From: JAEXNA01 sp041676625
GTDB taxonomy: Bacteria; Vulcanimicrobiota; Xenobia; Xenobiales; JADMJV01
Direction: 5' to 3'
DNA: 46,023 bases
Assembly: GCA_041676625.1 (NCBI GenBank)
Contig: JBAYRN010000032.1
Span: 1 to 46,023 of the forward strand
This document shows, one piece after another, positions 32,413 to 40,926 of the stretch. Both the position numbers and the translations under genes were made by a program. Every line of letters starts with the position of its first letter. Position 1 is the first letter of the stretch. The notes below the pieces were generated by a model, which saw only the letters and a list, made by a program, of their open reading frames with translations, did not search any database and was not told the DNA's origin.

Positions 32413-33480
32413 GTGCAAAGAGTGATTCACGACGGACACGAATACGGACGGAGAAGCGGAGCCGTGGAGTTTCCCATGATGCTGGTCATCAGTACGGTCT
32501 ATCCCTGCAACTTCGGCTGCCCGATGTGTCCTTATACCGAAGGTAACTCCGCCATTCGTAAGTTTTATCACGAGAGAAACGCCGATAGGTTTCCCGAGGA
32601 GTTGTGGAATCGGATCGCCGAGGAGGCCGGGCCATACGGGAGTTGGCTGCGCTGCACCGGTGGGGGAGAGCCCATGCTGCACCCTCGGATGACCGAGATG
32701 ATCGAGTTCGCCAAGCAGAAGGGGGCTCGGGTCTGGCTCAACACCAACGGCAGCTTGTTCGGTCCCTACCCTCGGCATCGCCGGCGCTTGGAGCGTCTCA
32801 TCTCCGCCGGCATCGACCTGATCGAGTTTTCCATGGATGCCGGCGACGCTCAGAACTACGCCCGAGTCCGCCCGCCCCGAGGCGGGGCTCCCAGGGATCC
32901 CGAGAAATGGTTTGCCGACCACGTGGACAATATCCGGGCTGCCCTGCGCCTGCGGCGGGAGTTGAAGTCGCCCACTCGAGTCGTGGTCTCGATGATCATG
33001 CAGGACCTCATCGCCGGTAAGGCGGAGGAATACACCAGGTTTTACCTGGATGAGGTGGGGGTCGACGATGTGATCACCCGCAAGTTCTTATCCTGGGACG
33101 AAAACACCAACATCGATCTCGCCCACGCCCTGGAACCGTTTCTTTACAAAGATCTGCCGGTGGAGAAAAAGGAACCGTGTGTATGGCCCTTCGAACGGTT
33201 GAACGTGGACACCCTGGGACGAGTCGCCTTGTGCGGTCAAGATGTCAGTTTTCAAACCGCCGGCGAGTTTCCAAATTTATGGAACCACACGGTGAAAGAA
33301 GTGTGGCAAGGTAAGACCTTTGACCGCTACCGCCGGATGCATCTGGAGGGGCGAGGGGCTGAAGCTTCGCCATGCAGTACCTGTTCGGCGTGGCTGGCCG
33401 GAGTTCGGGATTGGAATCATGGCTGGTTGAAGGTACTGAAGACCTCCGGCGAGCGAATGGAAGAAGTGCTCAGGGGTTAA
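32413..33480 (+). CDS. Radical SAM protein with SPASM-type C-terminus
   Basis: 355 aa. The cluster motif C32-N-F-G-C36-P-M-C39 binds the radical-SAM [4Fe-4S]. LRCTGGGEPMLHP is the GGE SAM-binding strand. The C-terminal region has further cysteines at C256 (EPCVWP), C274 (ALCGQD), C321 and C324 (CSTCSAW), with WNHTVKEVWQGK typical of SPASM domains that hold auxiliary clusters and act on peptides or large substrates. Start GTG 32413 has a weak ribosome-binding site; ATG 32476 is a possible shorter start. One base separates its stop from the ligase gene. Probably the first chemistry gene of the four-gene cassette. Confidence 0.88.
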   Translation: MQRVIHDGHEYGRRSGAVEFPMMLVISTVYPCNFGCPMCPYTEGNSAIRKFYHERNADRFPEELWNRIAEEAGPYGSWLRCTGGGEPMLHPRMTEMIEFAKQKGARVWLNTNGSLFGPYPRHRRRLERLISAGIDLIEFSMDAGDAQNYARVRPPRGGAPRDPEKWFADHVDNIRAALRLRRELKSPTRVVVSMIMQDLIAGKAEEYTRFYLDEVGVDDVITRKFLSWDENTNIDLAHALEPFLYKDLPVEKKEPCVWPFERLNVDTLGRVALCGQDVSFQTAGEFPNLWNHTVKEVWQGKTFDRYRRMHLEGRGAEASPCSTCSAWLAGVRDWNHGWLKVLKTSGERMEEVLRG

Positions 33481-33481
33481 A

Positions 33482-35014
33482 ATGAAAGTTCAACGCAGTC
33501 TCGACGAACTGCAAAACCAGCTTCAACAATGGGACCGGCCGGCTGACAAAGGGCAAAGAGTGGCCCACACCGTGCTGGCGGTGCCTTCCTTGTCGCTTCC
33601 CTTTTTCGGGATCCAGTCGATCGAGCAGATGCTGCATTATGAAGAGCGGATTTTTTATCTGTTTCACATCTTGCGCAACCCTCTCAACCGCCTGATCGTG
33701 GTGACCAGTTCACCGGTCACCGAGACCCTGGTTTCCTACCTCCTGCATCTACTGCCCGGGGTGCCCCATAGTCACGCCCGGCGGCGGCTAGAACTGTTGC
33801 ACGTGCAGGACAACTCCAGTAAGCCCCTGGCTCAGAAAATCCTGGACCGCCCGGCCCTGATGACCCGGCTGCGCCGGCTCTTGAGCCAGAGCCCCCGGGC
33901 CACCATCTCCTGTTACAACGTGACTCAATTGGAAGAGGAACTCGCGGTGGCCCTGCAGGTACCGCTGCACGGCCCCCGGGCCGAGCACTTGCGCTTGACC
34001 TCGAATTCCGGCTCCCGGCAGCTCTTTCAGGCCCTAGGTATGACCCACCCCCGGGGCACCAAAGATGTGCAGTACATCGGTGATGTGGCTCGCGCCTTGA
34101 TCGATCTTGCCAGGGAGCAACCGGGTTTGAGCAAGGCTTGCGTGAAGCACAACTTTTCTATTTCCGGCTATGGCAACGCCATCGTGGATCTGGCTCCTCT
34201 GCAGGAGCGCTTGCAGAAGGTGGAAGAGGTGGATAACCTGCTCCATCATTGGGTCATGGACAACCTTCCCGCCTGGACCGATCTGGTGCACGAGCGACAG
34301 ACCTGGGACTCTTATCTGGAGAGGCTGGGCCTGGAGGGCGGCGCGGTGGAAGAGTTTGTGGAGGGCGACCCCTGTTCCGTTCAGGTTCGGATCGACCTTG
34401 ATGGTTCCGTGGATGTCATCGGAACCCATGAAGAGCTGATGGGCGGCGAAAACTCCCAGGTCTATTTGGGCTGTCGATTTCCGGCCTCTCACAGGTTGGC
34501 GAGAAGCCTCGGAGAGCAGGGACGAAAGCTGGGCGAATGGATGGCAGAGCAAGGGGTGGTGGGACGTTTCACCGCCAACTTCCTGGCTACTCCCAAAGGC
34601 GGAGAGTCGGTGGACAGGCTGTACGCAGTGGACGTGCATCTGCGCAAGGGCAACACCACCCTGCCGCTGCGCACCTTGCAGCTCTTGAGCGGAGGTAAGT
34701 ATCAGGCCGAAGAAGGCCGCTTTACCGACGATCGGGGCCAGGAGCTGTGCTATCTCTCTTCCGATCACTTCGGGGCCGGGCATTTCAAAGGAATGATGCC
34801 ACGGGACTTGCTGGAGATCATCACCTGCTCTTCTCACCACTACAGCAGCACCACCCACACCGGGGCGGTGTTTCACATGCTCAACGGCATCTCTGAACTC
34901 GGACAGACCGGGATCACCTGCATTGAGCGCCGCCCCGAGTTGGCAGAGCAGCTTTATTACGCGGTTTATCAAGAACTCGAGAAACAGCGAGGAGGCTACG
35001 AATGGATGACCTGA
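33482..35014 (+). CDS. PGM1-like ATP-grasp peptide ligase
   Basis: 510 aa. Resembles the 'peptide ligase PGM1-related' family, named after the pheganomycin ligase that joins an unusual amino acid to peptides. Seen: pre-ATP-grasp segment LPSLSLPFFGIQSIEQMLHYEERI written here in parts as VPSLSLPFF and QSIEQMLHYEER; IVVTSSPV; LLHLLPGVPHSHARRRLELL; then NSGSRQLFQALGM and CVKHNFSISGYGNAI (ATP-grasp lysine and glycine-rich loop), and a C-terminal domain with HFGAGHFKGMMPRDLLEII. It should form amide bonds through an acyl phosphate. ATG start, overlaps the deaminase gene by 13 bp. It is the pathway-defining enzyme of the cassette. Confidence 0.8.
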   Translation: MKVQRSLDELQNQLQQWDRPADKGQRVAHTVLAVPSLSLPFFGIQSIEQMLHYEERIFYLFHILRNPLNRLIVVTSSPVTETLVSYLLHLLPGVPHSHARRRLELLHVQDNSSKPLAQKILDRPALMTRLRRLLSQSPRATISCYNVTQLEEELAVALQVPLHGPRAEHLRLTSNSGSRQLFQALGMTHPRGTKDVQYIGDVARALIDLAREQPGLSKACVKHNFSISGYGNAIVDLAPLQERLQKVEEVDNLLHHWVMDNLPAWTDLVHERQTWDSYLERLGLEGGAVEEFVEGDPCSVQVRIDLDGSVDVIGTHEELMGGENSQVYLGCRFPASHRLARSLGEQGRKLGEWMAEQGVVGRFTANFLATPKGGESVDRLYAVDVHLRKGNTTLPLRTLQLLSGGKYQAEEGRFTDDRGQELCYLSSDHFGAGHFKGMMPRDLLEIITCSSHHYSSTTHTGAVFHMLNGISELGQTGITCIERRPELAEQLYYAVYQELEKQRGGYEWMT

Positions 35015-35442
35015 AGTTTTTGAGGCGTTCCTTTGAGTTGGCCCGTATGGCCCGAAACCGCCGCTACGGTGCTTTCGGTGCGGTCCTGGTGCGAAACGGT
35101 TCGGTGGTCTTTGAGGCAGAGAATACGATCGCTGAGAACGAGGGTGACCTGACCTGTCACGCGGAGATGAATTTGCTGCGCGAGGCTTCGGCGTACTTCA
35201 GCCGCGCCGAACTGGGAAGCTGTACCATGTATTGTTCCACCGAGCCCTGCGCTATGTGTGCCGGAGCCGCCTACTGGTGCGGGGTGGGCCGCATCGTCTA
35301 CGGCCTGGCGAGCAACCTTTATGCCCAGCAGTTCGGAGGGCTGGCCATGAACTGCCGAGAGGTTTTTGCTCACGCTCCCGATTACCAGGTGGAGGTGGTC
35401 GGGCCGCTCTTGCAGGAAGAGGCTCTGGCCGTTCATCTGTGA
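35002..35442 (+). CDS. Cytidine/nucleoside deaminase-fold enzyme
   Basis: 146 aa. Zinc site H53-A-E55 and P82-C83-x-x-C86 (TEPCAMCAGA), followed by GVGRIVYGLAS, the order of the CMP/dCMP and guanine deaminase superfamily. More like guanine deaminase or riboflavin-type deaminases than TadA, which has a different C-terminal helix; the substrate cannot be told from sequence. ATG start with GGAGG six bases upstream, overlapping the ligase gene by 13 bp; its stop overlaps the methyltransferase start (TGATG). The tight coupling suggests it works on an intermediate of the same pathway. Confidence 0.85.
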   Translation: MDDLKFLRRSFELARMARNRRYGAFGAVLVRNGSVVFEAENTIAENEGDLTCHAEMNLLREASAYFSRAELGSCTMYCSTEPCAMCAGAAYWCGVGRIVYGLASNLYAQQFGGLAMNCREVFAHAPDYQVEVVGPLLQEEALAVHL

Positions 35443-36464
35443 TGAGTCGCTCTGTGCGCTGGGTCCGCTCCCTGGACGCGCTGCTCTTGCGGATCCGGCG
35501 GGCCCTGCTGCCTCCCGAGATGGTGGTGTTTGAAGATTCGACCGCTCCCTGGCTCGCCAGCGCCCTGGGTACGGCATGTTATCTGGGTCTGCCGGACCAG
35601 GTCTCGGACAGCGGCTCCAGTTTACCGGAGCTCTCCCGGCAAACCGGAGTAGAGGTCGAGAGGCTGGCCAGGCTGCTCCGGGTCCTGATATCCCACGGCT
35701 ATTTTCGTTTCGGTACCGACTCCCGGGTTTGTCATAATCGGCTTTCGAGGGGTCTTTCCGAGGGCAAGGCCGGAGCGTTTTGCCGATTGCAGGCCGAATC
35801 CTGGTACCGGGATTGCTTTGCCGCCGACCGGGTTTCAGAGGCCCTACGGGATCAGCAGATTCCGTTCGAGCATAGCTTCGGACGAGGTTTTTTCGATAAG
35901 CCTCCGGAGCCACACCGGCAGCTTTTTTCTCAAGCCATGGCCGAGATCAGCCGTTTTTGTGCTCCTCACATCGCAGCCGCTATGGCGTTTGGTCCGGGGG
36001 ATCGGGTGCTCGATGTGGGTGGGGGAAACGGGCAGCTCTGCCGGGCCCTGGCTAGGCGATTTCCGGGTGTAGAGTTTGCGGTCTTAGACCTCGAAGAGCA
36101 CCCGGACCAGGAGGGTGTCACTCATCTCCAGGGGAGTTTTTTTGAGGAACTTCCGGGCCGGTTTGACCATCTGATTTTAAAGAATGTCCTGCACGACTGG
36201 GATGACTCTCAGGCCCTGCGGATTCTGGAGAATTGTGCTGCTGCGTCCTGCCGGCTGAGCGTGGTGGAGTTGCTCTTGCCGGAGCAACTCGAGGCGGCCG
36301 GGGCGGGTCCTGATTTTGCGGTGGATTGGAACGTCTACTGCACCCTGGGCGGGCGAGAGCGTACTCTACCGGAGTACACGGATCTGCTGGAAAAGGCGGG
36401 TTGGAGGCTGCTACGAGCGACTCCCACTGCCACTCCGCTTCAGGTCTTGAGCTGCCAAAGATAA
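35442..36464 (+). CDS. SAM-dependent O-methyltransferase, family 2 (COMT-like)
   Basis: 340 aa. N-terminal helical dimerisation domain with winged-helix features (LPELSRQTGVEVERLARLLRVLISHGYF), then the SAM fold: VLDVGGGNGQL (D191, G193-G195), VLDLEEHP, and LKNVLHDWDD with H251 at the position of the catalytic base in plant and bacterial COMT-like enzymes. These usually methylate phenolic or enolic hydroxyls of secondary metabolites. ATG 35442 overlaps the deaminase stop; the open frame continues upstream but that part lies inside the deaminase gene. Last gene of the cassette; no terminator is obvious in the 74 bp that follow. Confidence 0.85.
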   Translation: MSRSVRWVRSLDALLLRIRRALLPPEMVVFEDSTAPWLASALGTACYLGLPDQVSDSGSSLPELSRQTGVEVERLARLLRVLISHGYFRFGTDSRVCHNRLSRGLSEGKAGAFCRLQAESWYRDCFAADRVSEALRDQQIPFEHSFGRGFFDKPPEPHRQLFSQAMAEISRFCAPHIAAAMAFGPGDRVLDVGGGNGQLCRALARRFPGVEFAVLDLEEHPDQEGVTHLQGSFFEELPGRFDHLILKNVLHDWDDSQALRILENCAAASCRLSVVELLLPEQLEAAGAGPDFAVDWNVYCTLGGRERTLPEYTDLLEKAGWRLLRATPTATPLQVLSCQR

Positions 36465-36483
36465 TTCACCCGCTAAAAATTTC

Positions 36484-36502
36484 ACCATTGTAACATGATG
36501 GT
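36484..36502. promoter_or_regulatory. Inverted repeat upstream of the patatin gene
   Basis: ACCAT-N9-ATGGT, 36 bp before the ATG at 36539. Operator-like, but no convincing promoter hexamers are found in the 74-bp gap. Confidence 0.3.
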
Positions 36503-36538
36503 AAAGCAAATCCAGGCCGGGTCACCTACCATCGTATC

Positions 36539-39493
36539 ATGGTCCTCTCGTCTGCAATCCCGGCTCGCCCGGCCACTCCGCTGTTTGTGAAAAAACAGGC
36601 CGTTGGAGCGAGCGCGGATGAGCGGCCGATGGACCGATGCACGCTCTCTTCGGCATCACCCTGTGAAGCGGCCGGTAAGGAGCCGTATCCCAAAGCCCCG
36701 CCCGCTGACCGTTCCTGGTTGTGGGCCGCTCACGACTTCGCGGCCAGCCGCTTGCCGGGCATTTTCGGGTTCGCGGTCGGCTACGCACTGCAAGGTATCT
36801 CCGAGGTGACCGAGCAGGGGACGGGGCTAAACGTCAAGCAATTGGTAGACGCCGAGCGTACCCTTTACCAGACCCTGGTTCCTTCCAGGTTGGGGCACGT
36901 GGGCGGCTCTCCCCCCATCTTTCAGGCTCTGGCCGAGGGCCAGGCGGCCTACGTGCATCTGGGCCAGGAAGACGCTTATCACGCCGACCACCTGACCCGG
37001 TTGTACAGCGGGCTCCCGCACCACAAACTTCTAGAGCTCGGGGTTGGCAACGACCGGATGACTCCGGTGCATCAGGTGTTGCAGGACCGCATCCGGGAGG
37101 GGAACTTCCCCGCCTACGTCAACGTTGACGGAAATCTGGGACAGGTCACCCCCACCGAATCGATCGTGATGGAGTCCATCTCGTCCATTGCCAATAAGGA
37201 AAACACCCTCAGCACGCCCATGCGAGATCCCGCTGAGTATTACAAATGGTTGGTCACCCGAGTGGAGTCCGCTTATCGCCAGGTCGACCCCTGGATGTAC
37301 GCGGTCTCTCCCGTGATCCACGAGCGGGTGGCCGAGGTGAAGGACCTGCTGACCCCATCCTGGATCACGAATCCGACCTCTGACCCGCTGGGCTGGCTGC
37401 CCCCCAGCAAGGATGTCCAGAAATCTTACGACACTATGATGGAGTTGGCCGGGGACAGCCAGTTGAGCAACGCCCAATCTCTCACTGACTTCGCCGACGC
37501 CGTGGTCACCCTGGATCGAGACCTGCTCTTTGGTACTCAAACTTACTGGACCAAGTTTCTCCGGGAGCTCTCTCCAGAGCAACGCGACACCATTCTCACT
37601 CCCCTGGCCGAGGGCTGGGTGGGCTTGAACTCCGTGCCCCCGGACGATCCGCTTTTTAAGCAGGTTTCTCCGGACAACGCCCCTTACATCACCCTCTACG
37701 ACCGGCGCTCGAAGAAAGTCGTGCACGAACGATACGACCGGGCCATGTCCCTCTCCGAAGCCGTGGATCATACCTTGGATGGGCTCGGCGTGGAGGCTCG
37801 GGAGAAGTTTGTGGACACCCTGTTGGGCCAGATCCAGAGTAAGTCCGAATTGCTCCAGGCCCGAGAGCTCCGGGTGCGTGAGTTGATGGGGCAGAACTAC
37901 TCGGGGCTGGATGTGGAGGCCATCCTGGAAGGGCGGCTGGATATCGACGATTTTGTGGTCAGGCGCGGACTCAATCAGTTGCGGGAGGCGCTCCAGGGGC
38001 AGGGGGAAGAGCAGCGGGAGATGACCACCAAACGCGCCGAGATCATCCGCCACGTGGACCTGCTGGATTGGGTGGCAGGCCATGAGAAAGAGTACGGAAA
38101 CCCGGCCCTGAAGTTGCTTTCAAAGCTGCCCCAGGTGGGGAGTGAGCCGGTGATCATCAGTGAGTTCTGGCGCCCCGACGGAGCCACCCCCACTCCTCTG
38201 CCTCCGCTGCAGAAAACACCAGAGGTGTTGGGTAAGCCGGATGCGCAAGCTCCGCTGCCGGTCTCGGTGGTGATGCAAGGTGGCGGAGGTAAAGGTTTTG
38301 CTTACGCCGAGGCTCTGCAGCAACTGAAAAACGGATTGGCCGAGACCGAAGGGCAGGTCGACATCGATCGCTACGTGGGTAGTTCGGCCGGAGCTCTCAC
38401 CGCGGGTCTGCTGGCTGCCGGGTTTAGCGCCGAGGAGCTGGGCGGGGTTCTGGAGGAGTTGGATTTCAAGAAGTTTTACGCCGACTATTTGTGGCTTGGA
38501 GGGGGCGTGGATCCAGAAGTGCGGGGCATCGACCGGACCGGTATGTTTACCGTGCGGCAGATGTATCGAAACATCAGCGAACTGATTTCCCGCAAGGTGA
38601 AAGTGACCGGTCGGCCTGTGCTCTTCCGGGATCTTCCCAAGGACCTCAAGGTCACCAGTACCCTTGCCAACTCCGACCTGCCCCCGGACCTGAAAGACAA
38701 GTTCGAAGTGGATGAGGACGGCCTGGTGGTTTTCAGCTCAGAGAATACCCCCAATATGGACGTGGCTGCTGCCATGTGCGCCTCCTCGGCGGTGCCCCTC
38801 TTTTTTGCCGCACCTCAGTTGCTGGTGGCTCGCCGGGAGGAGGGGGAAGCGAAGGACTACCGGATGCAGATGATGGACGGCGGCATCGTTTACAACTTTC
38901 CGGTGGCCGAAGCTCTAGACTCGACTGAAAAGAACGCCGTGCTGGTGTCTCCCCCGGTTTACTACCGAAACGAAGGAGAGAACGCCGTGAGCCTATCGAC
39001 TTTGAACTTCGACAAGGCCGACCTGGCGGTGATCAACGACTACAACCGCCTACGCTACAAAGAGTTCGCGCCTCAGATCGGTGAACTACTGCAGAGAGCC
39101 CAGGACAGCGGCGCCGAGCGCGGTGTTCTGGCTCTCAGGCTAACCACGCCCGAAGCCCAGGAGAGCCCTCTGGTTCAAGGTCAGGACCGCAAAGCCACCA
39201 AAGCGATCAGGGAACTGGCCGAGCAGGTCAATCTGCGCACGCTCAGCGAGAAGGAGGCTCGCAAGCACATGCGAGGGGCCTTCACCAAAGAGCGTGGATA
39301 CACAGCCCAGGTGGCGCTGGACAAGCTGCTGGACAAGGACTTCGACCATATGCAGCCGTCCCTTTGCGGCGAGCCCCGATACAATCCAGGCGACCAGGAA
39401 GCCAACGACCTCTCCGACGTGCTGGTCGCTACCATCGCAGCCCAAACCGCTTCCGGCTATAAAGTCGACGAACGACTCTTCGAAAAGCGCTAA
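36539..39493 (+). CDS. Giant patatin-like phospholipase
   Basis: 984 aa. The C-terminal 400 residues form a patatin domain: oxyanion loop G581-G-G-G-K585-G586, nucleophile elbow G614-S-S616-A-G618 and catalytic aspartate in D780-G-G (MMDGGIVYNFPVA). This Ser-Asp dyad hydrolyses acyl esters of phospholipids. The first 560 residues are unassigned, mostly helical and charged (for example EQREMTTKRAEIIRHVDLLDW), with a low-complexity N-terminus and no clear signal peptide. Patatin-like proteins with long N-terminal regions are often exported toxins, but a housekeeping lipase is possible. Monocistronic. No immunity-like gene is evident next to it. Confidence 0.85.
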   Translation: MVLSSAIPARPATPLFVKKQAVGASADERPMDRCTLSSASPCEAAGKEPYPKAPPADRSWLWAAHDFAASRLPGIFGFAVGYALQGISEVTEQGTGLNVKQLVDAERTLYQTLVPSRLGHVGGSPPIFQALAEGQAAYVHLGQEDAYHADHLTRLYSGLPHHKLLELGVGNDRMTPVHQVLQDRIREGNFPAYVNVDGNLGQVTPTESIVMESISSIANKENTLSTPMRDPAEYYKWLVTRVESAYRQVDPWMYAVSPVIHERVAEVKDLLTPSWITNPTSDPLGWLPPSKDVQKSYDTMMELAGDSQLSNAQSLTDFADAVVTLDRDLLFGTQTYWTKFLRELSPEQRDTILTPLAEGWVGLNSVPPDDPLFKQVSPDNAPYITLYDRRSKKVVHERYDRAMSLSEAVDHTLDGLGVEAREKFVDTLLGQIQSKSELLQARELRVRELMGQNYSGLDVEAILEGRLDIDDFVVRRGLNQLREALQGQGEEQREMTTKRAEIIRHVDLLDWVAGHEKEYGNPALKLLSKLPQVGSEPVIISEFWRPDGATPTPLPPLQKTPEVLGKPDAQAPLPVSVVMQGGGGKGFAYAEALQQLKNGLAETEGQVDIDRYVGSSAGALTAGLLAAGFSAEELGGVLEELDFKKFYADYLWLGGGVDPEVRGIDRTGMFTVRQMYRNISELISRKVKVTGRPVLFRDLPKDLKVTSTLANSDLPPDLKDKFEVDEDGLVVFSSENTPNMDVAAAMCASSAVPLFFAAPQLLVARREEGEAKDYRMQMMDGGIVYNFPVAEALDSTEKNAVLVSPPVYYRNEGENAVSLSTLNFDKADLAVINDYNRLRYKEFAPQIGELLQRAQDSGAERGVLALRLTTPEAQESPLVQGQDRKATKAIRELAEQVNLRTLSEKEARKHMRGAFTKERGYTAQVALDKLLDKDFDHMQPSLCGEPRYNPGDQEANDLSDVLVATIAAQTASGYKVDERLFEKR

Positions 39494-39708
39494 GGCAGGT
39501 CGCGAGGCGGAATCTGGACCTCTCGCCTCCGCAGTTCCAGCGACCACCCAGGCCCCACGGCGGGAATGACACTTGGGAGCACCTTCGGCTTGCGGGGTGG
39601 GCTCTGCAGGGAGCGCTGCCGCTCCAGAGGGAATCTGTGGGAGCAAGGGCGACAAGGTCGTAACAACGCTCCCCCAATTGTTCGGCAAAGTCGTCCATCG
39701 TCTCCTTT

Positions 39709-39879
39709 ATGGTCCCGATTGACGGCGCGAGAGCGCGCTTTGAAGACCGAGAACTGCTTCGCCAGTTCCAAACCATTCAGACGTTCGGAGAAGAGGATAA
39801 GCTCGTGGTCAAGAAGCTGCTGGACGCTTTCATCTTCCAGCGAAAAGTTCAGGGGCTGTCCGGCAGCGTCGCCTCCTAA
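39709..39879 (+). pseudogene. C-terminal remnant of a helix-turn-helix regulator
   Basis: Open frame of 56 codons reading RFEDRELLRQFQTIQTFGEEDKLVVKKLLDAFIFQRKVQGL, the kind of segment that follows the DNA-binding domain in Xre-type regulators. No HTH domain is found upstream in any frame, and no ribosome-binding site precedes the ATG 39709. Most likely a truncated remnant. The 215 bp between the patatin stop and here hold nothing convincing. Confidence 0.45.
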
Positions 39880-39929
39880 TAGCCGCGTAGCGGCCCGGGC
39901 GAAGCCCGGAAACCATTTTACTCTCTCAG

Positions 39930-40446
39930 CTACTCTCGGGACTCGGAGATTCTAAGCTCTCGGAGTTTTCTCTGAAAAACAACCTCAGCTGCTTCAAGAA
40001 GAACTCGTTTCTCACTCTCGATCAACTCTCGGTGAAAAGAAAACCCTTTTGGAAGACTCAAGTAAATGACTTCATCAATATTTTCCAGAGTTGAATCAGC
40101 AAGACAAGCATGTAGTTTTATTGAGTTTTCCCGAACCTTCAAGAGTGTTATTTTCCAAAGGTAACGAGTCTGGGCTGGAAGATTCTGCATTCTATAGGCT
40201 TCGGGCAAAATCCATAGCTCCTCTAAAAACACTTGGCGTATTGCATAGTGTCATCATGTTCTCGTACTCGACCGTTTCATGACCAAGCTCTCGCAATTTG
40301 TCGCTGGACAGTCTCCCTGGGCAAACGTTTTCGTTAATACCGTTAAGTTTTTCTAGGTAGCTCTGAATCGCCCTCTGACATCTTACGTTGGTCGTGCTCG
40401 CATAGACACCAACACCAATTAGGGCCGTGAAAAAGACCTTGGGATC
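39930..40446 (-). pseudogene. Frameshifted, AT-richer minus-strand gene of unknown function
   Basis: Two overlapping minus-strand frames read like one protein split by a frameshift. The upstream frame (40446-40192) encodes KVFFTALIGVGVYASTTNV, a membrane-like start, then CQRAIQSYLEKLNG and LRELGHETVEYENMM. The downstream frame (to 39930) encodes HYAIRQVFLEELWILPEAYR, then TRYLWKITLLKVRENSIKLH and helical KRVLLEAAEVVFQRKLREL. They would fuse near 40245 if one base were lost or gained around the ATGATGACAC stretch. The upstream frame has no start codon after its preceding stop at 40449. Composition is richer in A+T than the neighbours, suggesting acquired DNA now decaying. Confidence 0.55.
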
Positions 40447-40450
40447 TTAA

Positions 40451-40891
40451 TTAAGCTTTTTTAGGGGGTGGGGGTGGGGTCGGCTTGTAGTCGGACCTCA
40501 CCCAGACCAGGTAAGCCTCGATGACCTGATTGCCGGCCAGGAAGAGATCCTGGAACTGTTTGTGCTCGGCCTGGAGTTGTTGGAGCTTGGGATCGGCCTT
40601 TTCAATATTTTCCAGGTGGCTGTCGGCGTAGCCCATGACTTTGCTCACGAAGGTAGCCAGTTTGTCGGCGCGCTGCCCGGCGGAGCGCTTTTCGTTGGCC
40701 CAGGCTGTCACCTCGGTGTGGATCTTTCGGATCTCCTCTTTGTGCTTGGGGGGTAGCTTTTGCAGGTGCTGCTGAAAAGCCGAAACAGCCGAGTGGAACG
40801 ATTGCTCCTCGGCTGTGACCATGGCCCCCTGGTCGGCAACCAGGGCCGGGGCGTAGATGGGGATGGGGGGCGGCAGATCGAAAGGTAGCAC
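40451..40891 (-). CDS. Helical, proline-capped hypothetical protein
   Basis: 146 aa. Proline-rich start (FDLPPPIPIYAP), a long charged helical middle likely to form coiled coils (AVSAFQQHLQKLPPKHKEE, then ENIEKADPKLQQLQAEHKQFQD) and a polyproline end PTPPPPPKKA. No signal peptide or domain recognised. GTG start 35 bp after the lytic transglycosylase stop, so it may be co-transcribed with it, but the ribosome-binding site is poor. Confidence 0.6.
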   Translation of the reverse strand: MLPFDLPPPIPIYAPALVADQGAMVTAEEQSFHSAVSAFQQHLQKLPPKHKEEIRKIHTEVTAWANEKRSAGQRADKLATFVSKVMGYADSHLENIEKADPKLQQLQAEHKQFQDLFLAGNQVIEAYLVWVRSDYKPTPPPPPKKA

Positions 40892-40926
40892 CTCTGGATC
40901 TACGACCCCCGAGGTCGGACTCCTTG

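Noticed and set aside
35232..35441. Upstream extension of the methyltransferase frame
   Set aside because: It lies wholly within the deaminase gene; the ATG at 35442 with TGATG coupling is the better start.
36465..36538. Promoter for the patatin gene
   Set aside because: Only an ACCAT/ATGGT dyad is visible; no acceptable -35/-10 pair at proper spacing.
39490..39776. Minus-strand frames with MDDFAEQLGERCYDLV and WSLELRRREVQIPP segments
   Set aside because: They look partly protein-like and one has AAAGGAG upstream, but they would need a frameshift to join and match no family I know; too weak to annotate.
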